From: Companilactobacillus jidongensis
GTDB lineage: Bacteria > Bacillota > Bacilli > Lactobacillales > Lactobacillaceae
Reading direction: 5' to 3'
Length of the DNA stretch: 64,000 bases
Assembly: GCF_003946575.1 (NCBI RefSeq)
Contig: NZ_RHOP01000009.1
Span: forward strand, 37,075 to 101,074
Position 1 is the first letter of the stretch, and every line of letters begins with the position of its first letter. Position numbers and translations under genes: made by a program. Below, piece by piece: positions 24,760 through 32,964 of the stretch. A model generated the notes under the pieces. The model worked only from the letters and a program-made list of their open reading frames with translations, did no database searches and was not told where the DNA came from.

Positions 24760-26109
24760 TTAGCTATGTGGTAAAACATTAATAATATAAAGCAATAATA
24801 GAAAGACGAAGAACAATCCGTACATAATACCGTTAACTTCTTTTCTTCTTCCTGCAGCAATCATTGTCAGTGGATAAGCTAGAAATCCAAAGGCGATACC
24901 GTATGTAATATTATATGTGAGTGGCATTGCCAAAACTGTTAAGAACGCTGGCAAAGCGATTTCGAATTTTTCCCAATGGATGCCCTTCATTGACTGAGCC
25001 ATCAAAGCACCAACAATAATCAAGACCGGTGCCGTTACATTTGATGTAACGACTGTCAATAATGGTGAGAAAAACATTGAGATAGCGAAGAAAATACCAA
25101 CAACTACTGATGTCAATCCAGTTCTACCTCCAACAGCAATACCAGCACTTGATTCAACGTAGGCTGTTGGTGGAGTTGTACCAAAGATAGCCCCACTGAC
25201 CATTGAGATAGAATCAGCCATCAAAGCACGACCAATTCTAGGCATTTTACCATCCTTCATGATACTTGCTTGTTCTGCAAGCCCAATCAAGGTACCGGCA
25301 GTATCAAAGAATGCTACCAATAGGAAAATAATCACTACAGCCCACATCTGAGGTTTATTAATGATGTCCCCCATGTGCGCCACACCAACACCGAATGTTG
25401 GTTTCAAACTAGGAATACCAGATACGATATGTTTTGGCATCGAAATCAATCCTGTAACCAATCCCGCAACTGTTGTAAAGACCATTCCAATAAAAATTGA
25501 ACCAGGAACCTTTTTACACATAAGTCCAGCTGTAACAATCAATCCAGCTATCGTCAACAAGGTTGTTGGGTTAGTGAACGATCCAATTTCAACTAATGAT
25601 GACTTGCTAGCTTCAATCAAGCCACCACCTTGTAATCCAACAAAGGCAATAAATAACCCTAACCCCGCTGAAACGGCAAGCTTCAAATCCTGCGGGATTG
25701 AATTTATAACTAATTCACGTAGCTTCAATAATGAAACAATTAAGAAAATAATACTGGCAATAAAAACACCTGCCATCGCTGTCTGCCATGGAATACCCAT
25801 CGCAATAACAACTGAATAACTGAAGAATGCATTATCTCCAAGTCCTGGTGCAATAGCAATCGGATAATTAGCCAAGATCCCCATCAAGACAGATCCGACA
25901 ATTGCCGTCAAAGCCGTAGCAGTGAATAATGAACCCTTATCCATTCCAGAATCCCCTAATACTTGAGGATTAACGAATAAGATGTATGCCATAGATACAA
26001 AAGTAGTTAATCCCGCTAAAACCTCACGTTTAACAGTAGTGTTAGCTTTTTTTAGATGAAACAAACGCTCTAAGAAACTTAGATTCTTTTCATCATTTAA
26101 TGATTCCAA
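24760..26109 (-). CDS. NCS2-family purine permease (PbuG/PbuO/AzgA type)
   Basis: Nucleobase:cation symporter-2 membrane carrier of 449 residues for hypoxanthine, guanine or adenine. The N terminus (FHLKKANTTVKREVLAGLTTFVSMAYILFVNP) and the motifs GLGDNAFFSYSV, FFDTAGTLIGLAEQ and TTPPTAYVESSAGIAVGGRTGLT are diagnostic of the AzgA-like branch rather than the uracil/xanthine branch. Length and 14-helix pattern are normal. The leader upstream carries two inverted CACGAAC/GTTCGTG elements that could be PurR boxes; no purine riboswitch was recognised. Which purine is carried cannot be settled. Confidence 0.92.
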   Translation of the reverse strand: MESLNDEKNLSFLERLFHLKKANTTVKREVLAGLTTFVSMAYILFVNPQVLGDSGMDKGSLFTATALTAIVGSVLMGILANYPIAIAPGLGDNAFFSYSVVIAMGIPWQTAMAGVFIASIIFLIVSLLKLRELVINSIPQDLKLAVSAGLGLFIAFVGLQGGGLIEASKSSLVEIGSFTNPTTLLTIAGLIVTAGLMCKKVPGSIFIGMVFTTVAGLVTGLISMPKHIVSGIPSLKPTFGVGVAHMGDIINKPQMWAVVIIFLLVAFFDTAGTLIGLAEQASIMKDGKMPRIGRALMADSISMVSGAIFGTTPPTAYVESSAGIAVGGRTGLTSVVVGIFFAISMFFSPLLTVVTSNVTAPVLIIVGALMAQSMKGIHWEKFEIALPAFLTVLAMPLTYNITYGIAFGFLAYPLTMIAAGRRKEVNGIMYGLFFVFLLLLYIINVLPHS

Positions 26110-26463
26110 TATAAACGCCCCTAATCAATTCTTTTTCACGAACTTATATAGTATTACAAAGTTGAATTGTTTTTTCAATACAAATATAAACATTTTCTAT
26201 ATAAATTTAATTATAGTTCGTGTTTTGCTGTTATTTTCGATATTAATCCAGTTATGTAACATTATGTCAATAAAATATAAATATCTTTTCAGAAATATTT
26301 GTATTTATTTTCTTCATATGTTCAATAATCAAAACTAGTAATCTAGTAAAACCCGAACATTATACACTTACATCTAAGATATTTAAGTTTTCCATTTTAC
26401 TATTTCAATTTAGCGTTATTATTGAAATATAAGTTTTTTAATAAAGAAAAGTGGGCAGATTGA
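26110..26463. other. Divergent intergenic region
   Basis: About 350 AT-rich bases between the purine permease and the PilZ synthase. CACGAAC at 26137-26143 and GTTCGTG at 26216-26222 form an inverted pair 72 bases apart, resembling PurR-box cores (ACGAAC). The remainder, 26223-26450, shows only AT-rich promoter-like sequence. Confidence 0.4.
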
Positions 26464-28443
26464 ATGAGGATTTCAACCAAGAAAAAAATTATTTATATTT
26501 TGGCAATCGTATTATCGGTAATTTATTTGTTGTGGCGTGTATTCTTTACCATTCCTTGGCATGCTCATATTTTTACACTTATCTTTGCCTTACTACTGGT
26601 TGGTAGTGAATTGATCTCTAATTTTACTGCTTATGTTCTGATAATCTTTCGTATCATGCAGTCCAAAAAAAATCATAGTCTAGAAATCCCAAAATTCGAT
26701 TTAACTCAGCCTATTCCAGATATTGATATATTAATTGTGACCCATAACGAAGATGTCGACTTACTGAGGAAAACCGTCAATGCAGCTACGTTCATGAGGT
26801 ATCCTGATAAGAAAAAAGTCCACATTGTCATTTGTGACGATGGCTGTAGAGATGAAGTAAAAAAATTAGCTGATGAATATCGTGTTAACTACGTCAAAAT
26901 GGAAAACAATAAAAAAGCTAAGGCTGGAAATATCAATCATGCTTTGGAACAATTGAGTTCACCATTGTTTGCCATCTTTGATACCGATATGATTCCATTC
27001 TCGAGCTTCTTATATAGTAGCGTTCCCTTCTTTACTAATAATTGGGTAAATTTAAAAGATGATCCGGACCACACAAAAGCTCTGGGATTTGTACAGACAC
27101 CACAAAGTTTTTACAATGCTGATATTTTTCAATTCAACCTATTCGCCGAAAATTATGTTGCTAACGAACAAGATTTCTTCTCACGTGACGTCAACGTTCT
27201 CAATGGTTACAACCAGACCGCTCTGTTCACTGGTTCTAATGCCGTCTTCTTGCGCAAATCTGTCGATCAAGTTGGCGGATTCCCAACTGACACTATCACT
27301 GAAGACTTCGAGCTAGGAACACAGATCAATATGGAAGGATATACTAGTATTGCCACAACACAGCCAGTCAGCAGTGGTATTACACCGGTCGACGTCAAGG
27401 GTGTAATTAAGCAACGTACACGCTGGGCTCGGGGAGTTATTCAAAGTTGTCGTAACCTACATATCTTCACCAATCCTAATCTGTCCCTGTCGAACCGTAT
27501 CATCTTGATCAATACTTATTTATATTGGTGGACCTTTACTCGTCGCTTAATTTATATCATAGCGCCATTATTGTATGCACTATTCAAAGTTCAAGTCGTT
27601 AATGCTAATTTTTGGATTTTAATGATCATCTGGGCTCCAGGATACTTTCTATTACATTATGTCCTAGGTGATGCTTCCAGTAAGATTCGTAACGAACGTT
27701 GGGGTGAAATTCAAGAAACATTTTTCGCACCATATTTGTTCATTCCGGTCTTCTTGGAAACAATCGGTATTAAAGCGAAAAAATTCAAAGTCACTGAAAA
27801 AAACGTTACTTTCTCATTTAAAGATCGACTATATATTTTGCCGTATCTCTTCCTATGGTTACTAACACTCTGGGCAATCATTAAGTTTAATTATGGTAAA
27901 TGGGGTTCGGAAATCATTGTCGGAAGTGTTATTACTTTTTGGCTGGTTACTCACTTCATCAACTTAAGCTTTTGTCTTTTTGTATCTATGAAGCGAAATA
28001 TTTATCGTAAAAGTGAACGTTTCTTGCGTGAAGCTACAGGAAAAATTCAATTGCCTGGTGAGACAGAACCAACCGCTGAATTCAAAACTCGTGATGTTTC
28101 CGAAGGTGGATTTTCATTTGAATTTAATGATCCTTCTATCAAATTAAAACAAAATGAAGAATTCAGTGGCATCCTGTATCACGATAAATTTTCGATCAAC
28201 TTTACCAGTCGTGTCGTTCGTGTAGTTGAACAGGAACCAACCTGGTATGCCGTCACTATTAAGATTGACAGTGTAGCAGGACAAAATCACTACTTGGAAT
28301 TGATTCACGATGGCGATAATGCCCTATTGCCAAAAATGCAAGATAACTGGATCACGCCACTTGATGAATTACATTTGAATGCTGTCATGCATATGAAATC
28401 GATCGAACGTACTTTATCCAAAGTTATCCGTAATAACTCTTAA
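26464..28443 (+). CDS. BcsA-like GT2 polysaccharide synthase with PilZ domain
   Basis: Processive beta-glycan synthase embedded in the membrane, 659 residues. Two N-terminal helices precede a GT2 domain with all four synthase motifs: CDDGC, FDTDM, TEDFELG and QRTRW (KQRTRWARG). Several helices follow, then a C-terminal PilZ domain with both halves of the c-di-GMP motif: R515-K-S-E-R519 and D544-V-S-E-G-G549. That makes it a bona fide BcsA-like architecture, in which c-di-GMP opens the active site. Start ATG 26464 follows GTGGGCAGATTG only weakly. The downstream polytopic gene is 20 bases away. Product could be cellulose or another beta-glycan; no bcsB-like or GGDEF gene is in the window. Confidence 0.88.
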   Translation: MRISTKKKIIYILAIVLSVIYLLWRVFFTIPWHAHIFTLIFALLLVGSELISNFTAYVLIIFRIMQSKKNHSLEIPKFDLTQPIPDIDILIVTHNEDVDLLRKTVNAATFMRYPDKKKVHIVICDDGCRDEVKKLADEYRVNYVKMENNKKAKAGNINHALEQLSSPLFAIFDTDMIPFSSFLYSSVPFFTNNWVNLKDDPDHTKALGFVQTPQSFYNADIFQFNLFAENYVANEQDFFSRDVNVLNGYNQTALFTGSNAVFLRKSVDQVGGFPTDTITEDFELGTQINMEGYTSIATTQPVSSGITPVDVKGVIKQRTRWARGVIQSCRNLHIFTNPNLSLSNRIILINTYLYWWTFTRRLIYIIAPLLYALFKVQVVNANFWILMIIWAPGYFLLHYVLGDASSKIRNERWGEIQETFFAPYLFIPVFLETIGIKAKKFKVTEKNVTFSFKDRLYILPYLFLWLLTLWAIIKFNYGKWGSEIIVGSVITFWLVTHFINLSFCLFVSMKRNIYRKSERFLREATGKIQLPGETEPTAEFKTRDVSEGGFSFEFNDPSIKLKQNEEFSGILYHDKFSINFTSRVVRVVEQEPTWYAVTIKIDSVAGQNHYLELIHDGDNALLPKMQDNWITPLDELHLNAVMHMKSIERTLSKVIRNNS

Positions 28444-28462
28444 AATATAGGAGTAAAGCAAA

Positions 28463-30316
28463 TTGTCTGTATTCGGTTTTATAATTTTTATTATTGCCCA
28501 AATGGGTTATGCCGGAGGTCTTCGAGAATTCGGTATAAATAAGCATTTGTCCTGGATAACTGGAATGATCGTTCAAACATTGTTTCTGTACGTCTTTGCG
28601 ATGCTCAAATTACTACCGTTTGCGCTAACTGCGGTGGTAATTTTTGGTGTCCTGATTGAAGCAATTAGAATAGTTTTATTACTACTTCATAAAGGGCGTA
28701 CTAAATTTGAAGAAATGCATTATTTCGATGTTTGGATGTTAGTCATTGGTATCATCTTAGGCAAAACTCTAGCAAACAGCCCGCTACTCCATTATGACAA
28801 CTACTCTCACTGGGCCCTGATCGTCAAATTTTTACTGTTCCAGGGTCATCTGCCTACCGCCACTGACTCACTGATCTCATTCACATCTTATCCACCTGCG
28901 ACTGCACTATTCATTACTCAGTTCGTTCACTGGGTCGGATTCAGTGATGGCGCCATGTTGGTAGCTCAATTTCTACTCATTTGGGCAAGCTTTTATGCGA
29001 TATTCTCTGTTTTGAGAGATCGCACTAGAGCATTAAATGCCTTCATCTTGTGCTTCATTATTTCAATTACGAACGTTTTTAATATTGCCATTCGAATGAA
29101 CAACTTATTGGTAGACTTTGTTTTGCCAGTTGTAACGGCCGCTGGAATTGCCGGTATCTATACTTATCGTAAAAAATGGAAAATTGCCTGTTTCATTGCA
29201 TTTGTCTTCAGTGCTGAATTACTGCTGATCAAAAACTCTGGTGCTATGTACGTTGTCATGACTGGTTTTTATCTTTGGTACACCTTAATGAAGAATACCA
29301 AAGGTAATTTGTTCGAACGTATCGGCAAAAGTTCGCTCTTATCTATTCCAACCATGGTGCTAGGTTATCTTCCATTCTTCTGGTGGAACTTACACGTTAA
29401 ATCGACTTTTGCTGCTGTATCAAAACATCAAATCAGTTCACAAGCATACAAGCATCAATTATCCAACGAAGGTACAACCGTTATTCTAAAAATTGGTCGC
29501 AAGTTTATTCACGAAATCACGAGCACAAATTCTTTATCGACCAAGGGAGTCATTCTGATCAATATCGGTCTGATCGTTGCATGGTTGATAATTCGTATTT
29601 TTCTTGATAAGAAAACCAATCTATTTGCGACACTAGTTGCCTTAGATTTGAGTTTTGTTGCCTATTACATCAGTGTCTTTGCTATGTATATTGTTTCAAT
29701 GCCCTACGCTGAGGCTATCAAGCTGGATGGCTGTGAACGTTATTTATCTAGCATGGTCATCTTGAACTTGCTTCTAGGCTCTATGGCATTAGTGGTAGCC
29801 ATGGATCGAGCATATTTCGAACAAGATATTTCCAAGCGTTCATTACGTTCCTTCTATTCGATCATCACTAAGAATATGTATCAAATCATGGCATTAGTCT
29901 TGATGATTTTTTCAGTTATCATGATGTTCTCCGAGATCAACGGTATCGAATATAATGACACTTTGGGTAAAGAAGAATTACCCGTTCAGATGAAAAACCT
30001 TGCTTCACAGACAACCAAAATGAATCATACCAAAATTCTATTAGTCGATCCTCACGTCGTTGACGCTGACGATTACTACGCCGGATATGTCGGCAGATAT
30101 TACTTCTTCTCGGACAAAGTTATTGGTCAGGAAAATTTCACTATGTCTAAAGAACAGTTCAAGGCTACAGTTAATGGCTATAAGTACGTTGTCATTCCTG
30201 AGTGGCACCGAACTTTTACCGTTATGACGCAAAGAGTCTATCATCAACACTTAAAAGTGGGAATCTTCAAAGTTACACCCAACAAATTAGTTAGAGTTAA
30301 AAATATTAAAGTATAA
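28463..30316 (+). CDS. Large polytopic membrane protein, GT-C-like, partner of the synthase
   Basis: About 617 residues with some 12-14 predicted membrane helices and a soluble C-terminal portion of about 120 residues. I do not recognise a named family. The loop HYDNYSHWALIVK after helix 4 and the following SFTSYPPATALF resemble the first extracytoplasmic acidic loop of GT-C glycosyltransferases, which use lipid-linked sugars. It starts at TTG 28463 with TAGGAG 11 bases upstream, 20 bases after the PilZ synthase, so the pair form an operon. It might modify or export the polymer made by the synthase. Confidence 0.65.
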   Translation: MSVFGFIIFIIAQMGYAGGLREFGINKHLSWITGMIVQTLFLYVFAMLKLLPFALTAVVIFGVLIEAIRIVLLLLHKGRTKFEEMHYFDVWMLVIGIILGKTLANSPLLHYDNYSHWALIVKFLLFQGHLPTATDSLISFTSYPPATALFITQFVHWVGFSDGAMLVAQFLLIWASFYAIFSVLRDRTRALNAFILCFIISITNVFNIAIRMNNLLVDFVLPVVTAAGIAGIYTYRKKWKIACFIAFVFSAELLLIKNSGAMYVVMTGFYLWYTLMKNTKGNLFERIGKSSLLSIPTMVLGYLPFFWWNLHVKSTFAAVSKHQISSQAYKHQLSNEGTTVILKIGRKFIHEITSTNSLSTKGVILINIGLIVAWLIIRIFLDKKTNLFATLVALDLSFVAYYISVFAMYIVSMPYAEAIKLDGCERYLSSMVILNLLLGSMALVVAMDRAYFEQDISKRSLRSFYSIITKNMYQIMALVLMIFSVIMMFSEINGIEYNDTLGKEELPVQMKNLASQTTKMNHTKILLVDPHVVDADDYYAGYVGRYYFFSDKVIGQENFTMSKEQFKATVNGYKYVVIPEWHRTFTVMTQRVYHQHLKVGIFKVTPNKLVRVKNIKV

Positions 30317-30367
30317 AAAATGGGGCTGTGGCATAACTATAAAATTACTCAAATTTGCAGTTTAAAC

Positions 30368-30477
30368 GCGTAAAAAAACACAACTTCCTCCATCTAACTA
30401 CAAAAAATCCCGTATTTACTATGTAAATACGGGATTTTTTGTAGTTATACTCAGAAGCTAAACGTGTTTTTTCACGC
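30368..30477. repeat. 110-base nested inverted repeat, hairpin repeat copy 2
   Basis: A perfect 24-base stem (30396-30419 with 30423-30446, loop TAT) lies inside a looser outer stem in which GCGTAAAAAAACAC at 30368-30381 pairs with GTGTTTTTTCACGC ending at 30477. It separates the convergent membrane-protein and clpL genes and probably terminates both. The inner part is a diverged copy of the element at 23541-23610. Confidence 0.8.
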
Positions 30478-30485
30478 TCTTATTT

Positions 30486-32582
30486 TTATCCTTTAGTGAT
30501 TTTAATTGTGCCATCTACTAAGTCAGCTTTGAGATTCTTAACATCCAAGTTGTCCAGGTAGAATTCAGCAACCTTATCTCTGATCTGTTGTTCGATGACC
30601 CGACGAAGTGGTCTTGCACCCATTGCTTCATCGTAACCTTCATCAATCAACCATTCCTTAGCTTCAGGAGTTACTTCAAGTGTAATACTCTTCTTAGCTA
30701 AGTTCTTACTTACATCATTTAATAACAAATCAACGATTTGATTCAAATCGGCTTTTGATAGATGAGTAAACTCAACGATGCCGTTGAATCTATTCAAAAA
30801 TTCTGGACGGAAGTATGGTGCTAATTTGTCCATTAGTTTTTCATCTTTATTACTCTCGTCACCGAATCCGGCATTAGATGTGGCAATAATAATTGTATTC
30901 TTGAAGTCAACAACATTGCCTTGTCCATCAGTCAAACGACCGTCATCCATAACTTGCAATAACAATGTCAAAACTTGTGGATTTGCTTTTTCGATTTCAT
31001 CTAACAAAACAATTGAGTATGGATTACGTCTTACTCGTTCTGTCAAAGTATTACCGTTATCCTCGTAACCAACATATCCTGCAGATGTACCTATCAACTT
31101 GGATACAGCAGTTAAATCAGAATACTCACTCATATCCAAACGAACAATGGCATCCTTACTGCCGAACATATCACTTGCTAATTGTTTTACCAATTCTGTC
31201 TTACCAACACCAGTTGGACCAACAAATAGGAAACTACCGATTGGACGATTACCTTCATCAAAACCAGCACGGTTACGACGAATAGCACGTACAACCATAT
31301 CAACGGCCTCATCTTGACCAATTACATGACCTTTGAGACGTTTGCCCATTTCCTTTAGTCTCTCGATATCACTAGCACCCATTTGTGAAACAGGTACACC
31401 AGTTAATCTTTGAACTGATGCGGCAATGTCATTAACAGTCGCAATTGGTTCAGTTTCACTAGACTTGTCGTCATTTAATTTAGCATTCAAGTCTTCTATT
31501 TTCTTCTTCAAGTCAGCAGCTTTTTCGAAATCTTCTTTTTTAGCAGCTTCAGCCTTTTGCGTTTCGGCCTCCTTCAAGGATTTCTCCAAACTAACTTTGT
31601 CAGTTACCGGATTCTTAGCAGCCAAGTGAGCAGCCGTCATATCGATCAAGTCGATTGCTTTATCAGGGAGTGATCTTTGTGGAATATATTGAACTGAATA
31701 ATCCACAGCAGCTTTCAAAACATCATCAGGCAACTTAACGTTGTGGTGATCTTCGTAAGCTTTGCGCAATCCTTTTAAGATCGCTACTGTAGCATCTTTA
31801 CTTGGTTCATTGATTGTTACATCATTGAATCTTCTAGCCAAAGCAGCATCTTTCATGATCGTATTACGATACTCATCTTGAGTAGTAGCACCGATAATTG
31901 AAATTTCACCACGACTCAAAGCTGGCTTGATAATATCTGACAAACCTTTGCTACCAGCATCTCCGCCAGCGGCACCAGTACCAATGATTTGGTGAATCTC
32001 ATCGAAGAATAGAACTACATTACCAGCTTTTTTAACTTCCTTAAGCAAGTTCTGAATATTCTCTTCAAATGAACCACGGTATTGAGTACCCGCTTCAAGC
32101 GAAGATACATCAACAGAAATGATCTGCTTATCTTTGATGGCTGCAGGAACGTCCCCCTTAACGATTGCTTGTGCTAATCCTTCAATAACCGCAGTCTTAC
32201 CGACACCAGCGTCACCAACTAAAATCGGATTATTCTTAGTACGACGACTTAAAATCTCAGCCGTCTCTTGAATTTCTTTATCACGCCCAATAACGGGGTC
32301 AAGTAAACCGTCACGAGCCTCTTGTGTTAAATTACGTCCGATCTTGTCTAATAACTTACCATTACTTCCAGAATCAGCTTGTTGCGATTCCTCACTGACA
32401 GGAACTTGCTTGCCAGCTGTACGCATTTCTTGATATCTAGCCAATTCTTCAGGTGTTAATTCATGGCCGTTGACATAATACTTCGTGCCATTACCGTTAT
32501 TGTTCTCACCCATTAATCTGTTGAAAATATCATCCATATCGTTGTTTGAAAATAAATCGTCATCCCAAAATGATCTTGCCAT
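30486..32582 (-). CDS. clpL: ClpL-type AAA+ chaperone
   Basis: Hsp100 disaggregase of 698 residues with two AAA+ modules: Walker A GDAGVGKT (123-130) and GPTGVGKT (about 454-461), each with Walker B ([16 protein letters not shown]) and arginine-finger regions. There is no Clp-N domain and no N-terminal zinc finger; instead a short Asp/Asn-rich leader with [17 protein letters not shown], as in ClpL. A short middle domain carries a UVR-like helix pair ([22 protein letters not shown] in outline). The loop after TSNAGFG is short and lacks the LGF/IGF tripeptide used to dock ClpP, so it should work as a stand-alone chaperone in heat and acid stress. ClpE is the alternative call. It follows a small HTH gene by 17 bases. 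Confidence 0.82.
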   Translation of the reverse strand: MARSFWDDDLFSNNDMDDIFNRLMGENNNGNGTKYYVNGHELTPEELARYQEMRTAGKQVPVSEESQQADSGSNGKLLDKIGRNLTQEARDGLLDPVIGRDKEIQETAEILSRRTKNNPILVGDAGVGKTAVIEGLAQAIVKGDVPAAIKDKQIISVDVSSLEAGTQYRGSFEENIQNLLKEVKKAGNVVLFFDEIHQIIGTGAAGGDAGSKGLSDIIKPALSRGEISIIGATTQDEYRNTIMKDAALARRFNDVTINEPSKDATVAILKGLRKAYEDHHNVKLPDDVLKAAVDYSVQYIPQRSLPDKAIDLIDMTAAHLAAKNPVTDKVSLEKSLKEAETQKAEAAKKEDFEKAADLKKKIEDLNAKLNDDKSSETEPIATVNDIAASVQRLTGVPVSQMGASDIERLKEMGKRLKGHVIGQDEAVDMVVRAIRRNRAGFDEGNRPIGSFLFVGPTGVGKTELVKQLASDMFGSKDAIVRLDMSEYSDLTAVSKLIGTSAGYVGYEDNGNTLTERVRRNPYSIVLLDEIEKANPQVLTLLLQVMDDGRLTDGQGNVVDFKNTIIIATSNAGFGDESNKDEKLMDKLAPYFRPEFLNRFNGIVEFTHLSKADLNQIVDLLLNDVSKNLAKKSITLEVTPEAKEWLIDEGYDEAMGARPLRRVIEQQIRDKVAEFYLDNLDVKNLKADLVDGTIKITKG

Positions 32583-32599
32583 AAATAATTACCTCTCTC

Positions 32600-32821
32600 T
32601 CATTTTAGATAATGCAATTCCAAGTCACGTAGAACGCGCCACATTTCAATATCTTGTGCTTTGGCTAAGGCCTCAATATCGCGCAGATTGAGTGGCGTTG
32701 CGGAAGATTGTTCCTTATTAAAGGACTTATGCAGAGTGGTATAACCGTATCCACTCTTCTTCGCTATGAAGTAAATCGTTAAATGCTTATCCTCTAAATA
32801 AGTCTTAATGTCTATTTCCAT
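32600..32821 (-). CDS. Small XRE-type helix-turn-helix protein upstream of clpL
   Basis: A protein of 73 residues that is almost entirely a Cro/C1-type DNA-binding domain: HLTIYFIAKKSGYGYTTLHK is the helix 2-3 region and LNLRDIEALAKAQDIEMW closes the fold. There is no ligand or oligomerisation domain. The frame extends to 32884, but GGAGG at 32830-32834 sets ATG 32821. It is the first gene of a two-gene transcript with clpL. A long inverted repeat (32846-32859 and 32882-32895) straddles its promoter, so the protein probably controls its own operon, possibly by losing grip on DNA at high temperature; that last step is speculation. Confidence 0.8.
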   Translation of the reverse strand: MEIDIKTYLEDKHLTIYFIAKKSGYGYTTLHKSFNKEQSSATPLNLRDIEALAKAQDIEMWRVLRDLELHYLK

Positions 32822-32842
32822 ATCTCCAACCTCCACAAGTAC

Positions 32843-32895
32843 ATTATAGCACATCTGTGATATAATACAAGTGTGAAGTACCACATGTGTGCTAT
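32843..32895 (-). promoter_or_regulatory. HTH-clpL promoter and inverted-repeat operator
   Basis: On the minus strand TTGTAT (32870-32865) and extended -10 TGCTATAAT (to 32843) are 16 bases apart. ATAGCACATCTGTG at 32846-32859 is mirrored by CACATGTGTGCTAT at 32882-32895 with 12 of 14 positions complementary. One half overlaps the -10, the other lies just upstream of the -35. Confidence 0.65.
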
Positions 32896-32964
32896 GTTTT
32901 GTAATAATTATACTTTCATATCATTATTTTGGTACACTGAGTATAGAAGACTCGAGGTGATTTT

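Noticed and set aside
24666..24860. Open frame with IYLYIYLL near the permease terminator
   Set aside because: It spans the terminator and part of the permease gene on the same strand in another frame; low complexity, no ribosome binding site.
26110..26460. Purine riboswitch upstream of the NCS2 permease
   Set aside because: The paired arms around 26137-26222 enclose about 70 bases, as an aptamer would, but the conserved core (TATAAT, ATATGG, CTACC) is absent.
32583..32960. CtsR box near clpL
   Set aside because: No GGTCAAA direct repeats are present; the inverted repeat is of a different kind.
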